DNA of 5,191 nt, from positions 1-5,191 of the forward strand of contig JAHEIA010000270.1 of the NCBI GenBank assembly GCA_024639625.1, in the 5' to 3' direction. This stretch comes from Chromatiales bacterium. GTDB lineage: Bacteria; Pseudomonadota; Gammaproteobacteria; Chromatiales; Chromatiaceae. The notes under the pieces were generated by a model, which saw nothing but the letters and a program-made list of their open reading frames with translations, made no database searches and was not told where the DNA came from. Below, one piece after another: positions 4,960 to 5,191 of this stretch (position 1 is its first letter; the number at the start of each line of letters is the position of its first letter). Made by a program: the position numbers and the translations under genes.

Positions 4960-5191
4960 CCTCGATCGCGGACCTGGAGTCCGCCTGCAGAAGGTGCTGG
5001 CCAACGCGGGCTTGGGGTCTCGCCGGGAGATCGAAAACTGGATCGCAGCGGGACGAATTCGTGTCAACGGTCAGCCCGCCCAACTCGGCGATCGGATCGC
5101 GGAAAAAGACCAGGTCGAACTCGACGGCCGTAGCCTGCGTTTGCTGCCGGCGGCAGCCCCCTTGCGGGTGATCGCCTACAACAAGCCCGAG
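4931..5191 (+). CDS. rluB: RluB-type 23S rRNA pseudouridine synthase (3' end missing)
   Basis: The first 87 residues of an open frame that runs off the window. An S4 RNA-binding domain spans about 17-63 (VRLQKVLANAGLGSRREIE, then GRIRVNGQPAQLGDRI). The sequence then enters the pseudouridine synthase domain at VIAYNKPE, the start of its first conserved block. The catalytic Asp motif lies beyond the window. The family contains RluB, RluE, RluF and RsuA; RluB makes pseudouridine 2605 in E. coli 23S rRNA. RluB is preferred because rluB sits next to scpB in many SMC-bearing bacteria and close to yciO in E. coli. Thus S4 plus synthase is read from sequence, and the paralogue is inferred from context. 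The ATG at 4931 has AAAGG four bases upstream and overlaps scpB by 29 bases; ATG at 4940 is an alternative start. Confidence 0.9.
   Translation, partial: MTIMHRPPRDLDRGPGVRLQKVLANAGLGSRREIENWIAAGRIRVNGQPAQLGDRIAEKDQVELDGRSLRLLPAAAPLRVIAYNKPE

Noticed and set aside
4956..5171. A plus-strand frame overlapping the rluB start
   Set aside because: The other frame, beginning at 4931, encodes a clear S4 domain and the start of the pseudouridine synthase domain; this one encodes nothing recognisable.

Overview
The window looks like ordinary chromosomal core sequence from a GC-rich gammaproteobacterium. All seven genes lie on the plus strand and are tightly packed: RNase AM (PHP family), YciO, a site-2-type M50 protease, tryptophanyl-tRNA synthetase (TrpRS), ScpA, ScpB and the start of an RluB-type pseudouridine synthase. 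The presence of ScpA/ScpB points to a lineage that uses SMC-ScpAB condensin rather than MukBEF. A free-living or sulfur-oxidising lineage such as the Chromatiales would fit, but that placement is a guess from gene order and composition. The flanking genes match the E. coli order rnm(yciV)-yciO-...-rluB, with the M50 protease, trpS, scpA and scpB lying between them here.

Layout. 1-699 is the 3' part of rnm, whose N-terminal third lies upstream of the window. 741-1364 is yciO. 1404-2057 is a membrane zinc protease of the S2P family. 2126-3349 is trpS, most likely starting at TTG behind a GAGGA ribosome binding site. 3351-4181 is scpA, starting one base after the trpS stop. About 4207-4959 is scpB. 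4931-5191 is the N-terminal part of rluB; it overlaps the end of scpB and runs off the window. The longest gap is the 68 bases before trpS, which hold a small perfect hairpin. No convincing promoter or terminator was found, so the genes are probably cotranscribed in whole or in part.

Functions. Most of the cluster concerns RNA and translation: rRNA 5' end trimming (RNase AM), 23S rRNA pseudouridylation (RluB), tryptophan charging (TrpRS) and a Sua5/YrdC-fold protein (YciO). ScpA and ScpB are the kleisin and winged-helix partners of SMC in chromosome organisation. The M50 protein probably cleaves substrates within the membrane, with unknown target.

The most notable point is the TrpRS. It belongs to a longer form (about 407 residues). 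It carries a charged insertion of about 65 residues just before the KMSKS region and a C-x21-C-x6-C-x2-C motif that closely resembles the [4Fe-4S] site of Thermotoga maritima TrpRS. I see no mobile element, CRISPR array, tRNA or rRNA gene, or clearly new multi-gene system.
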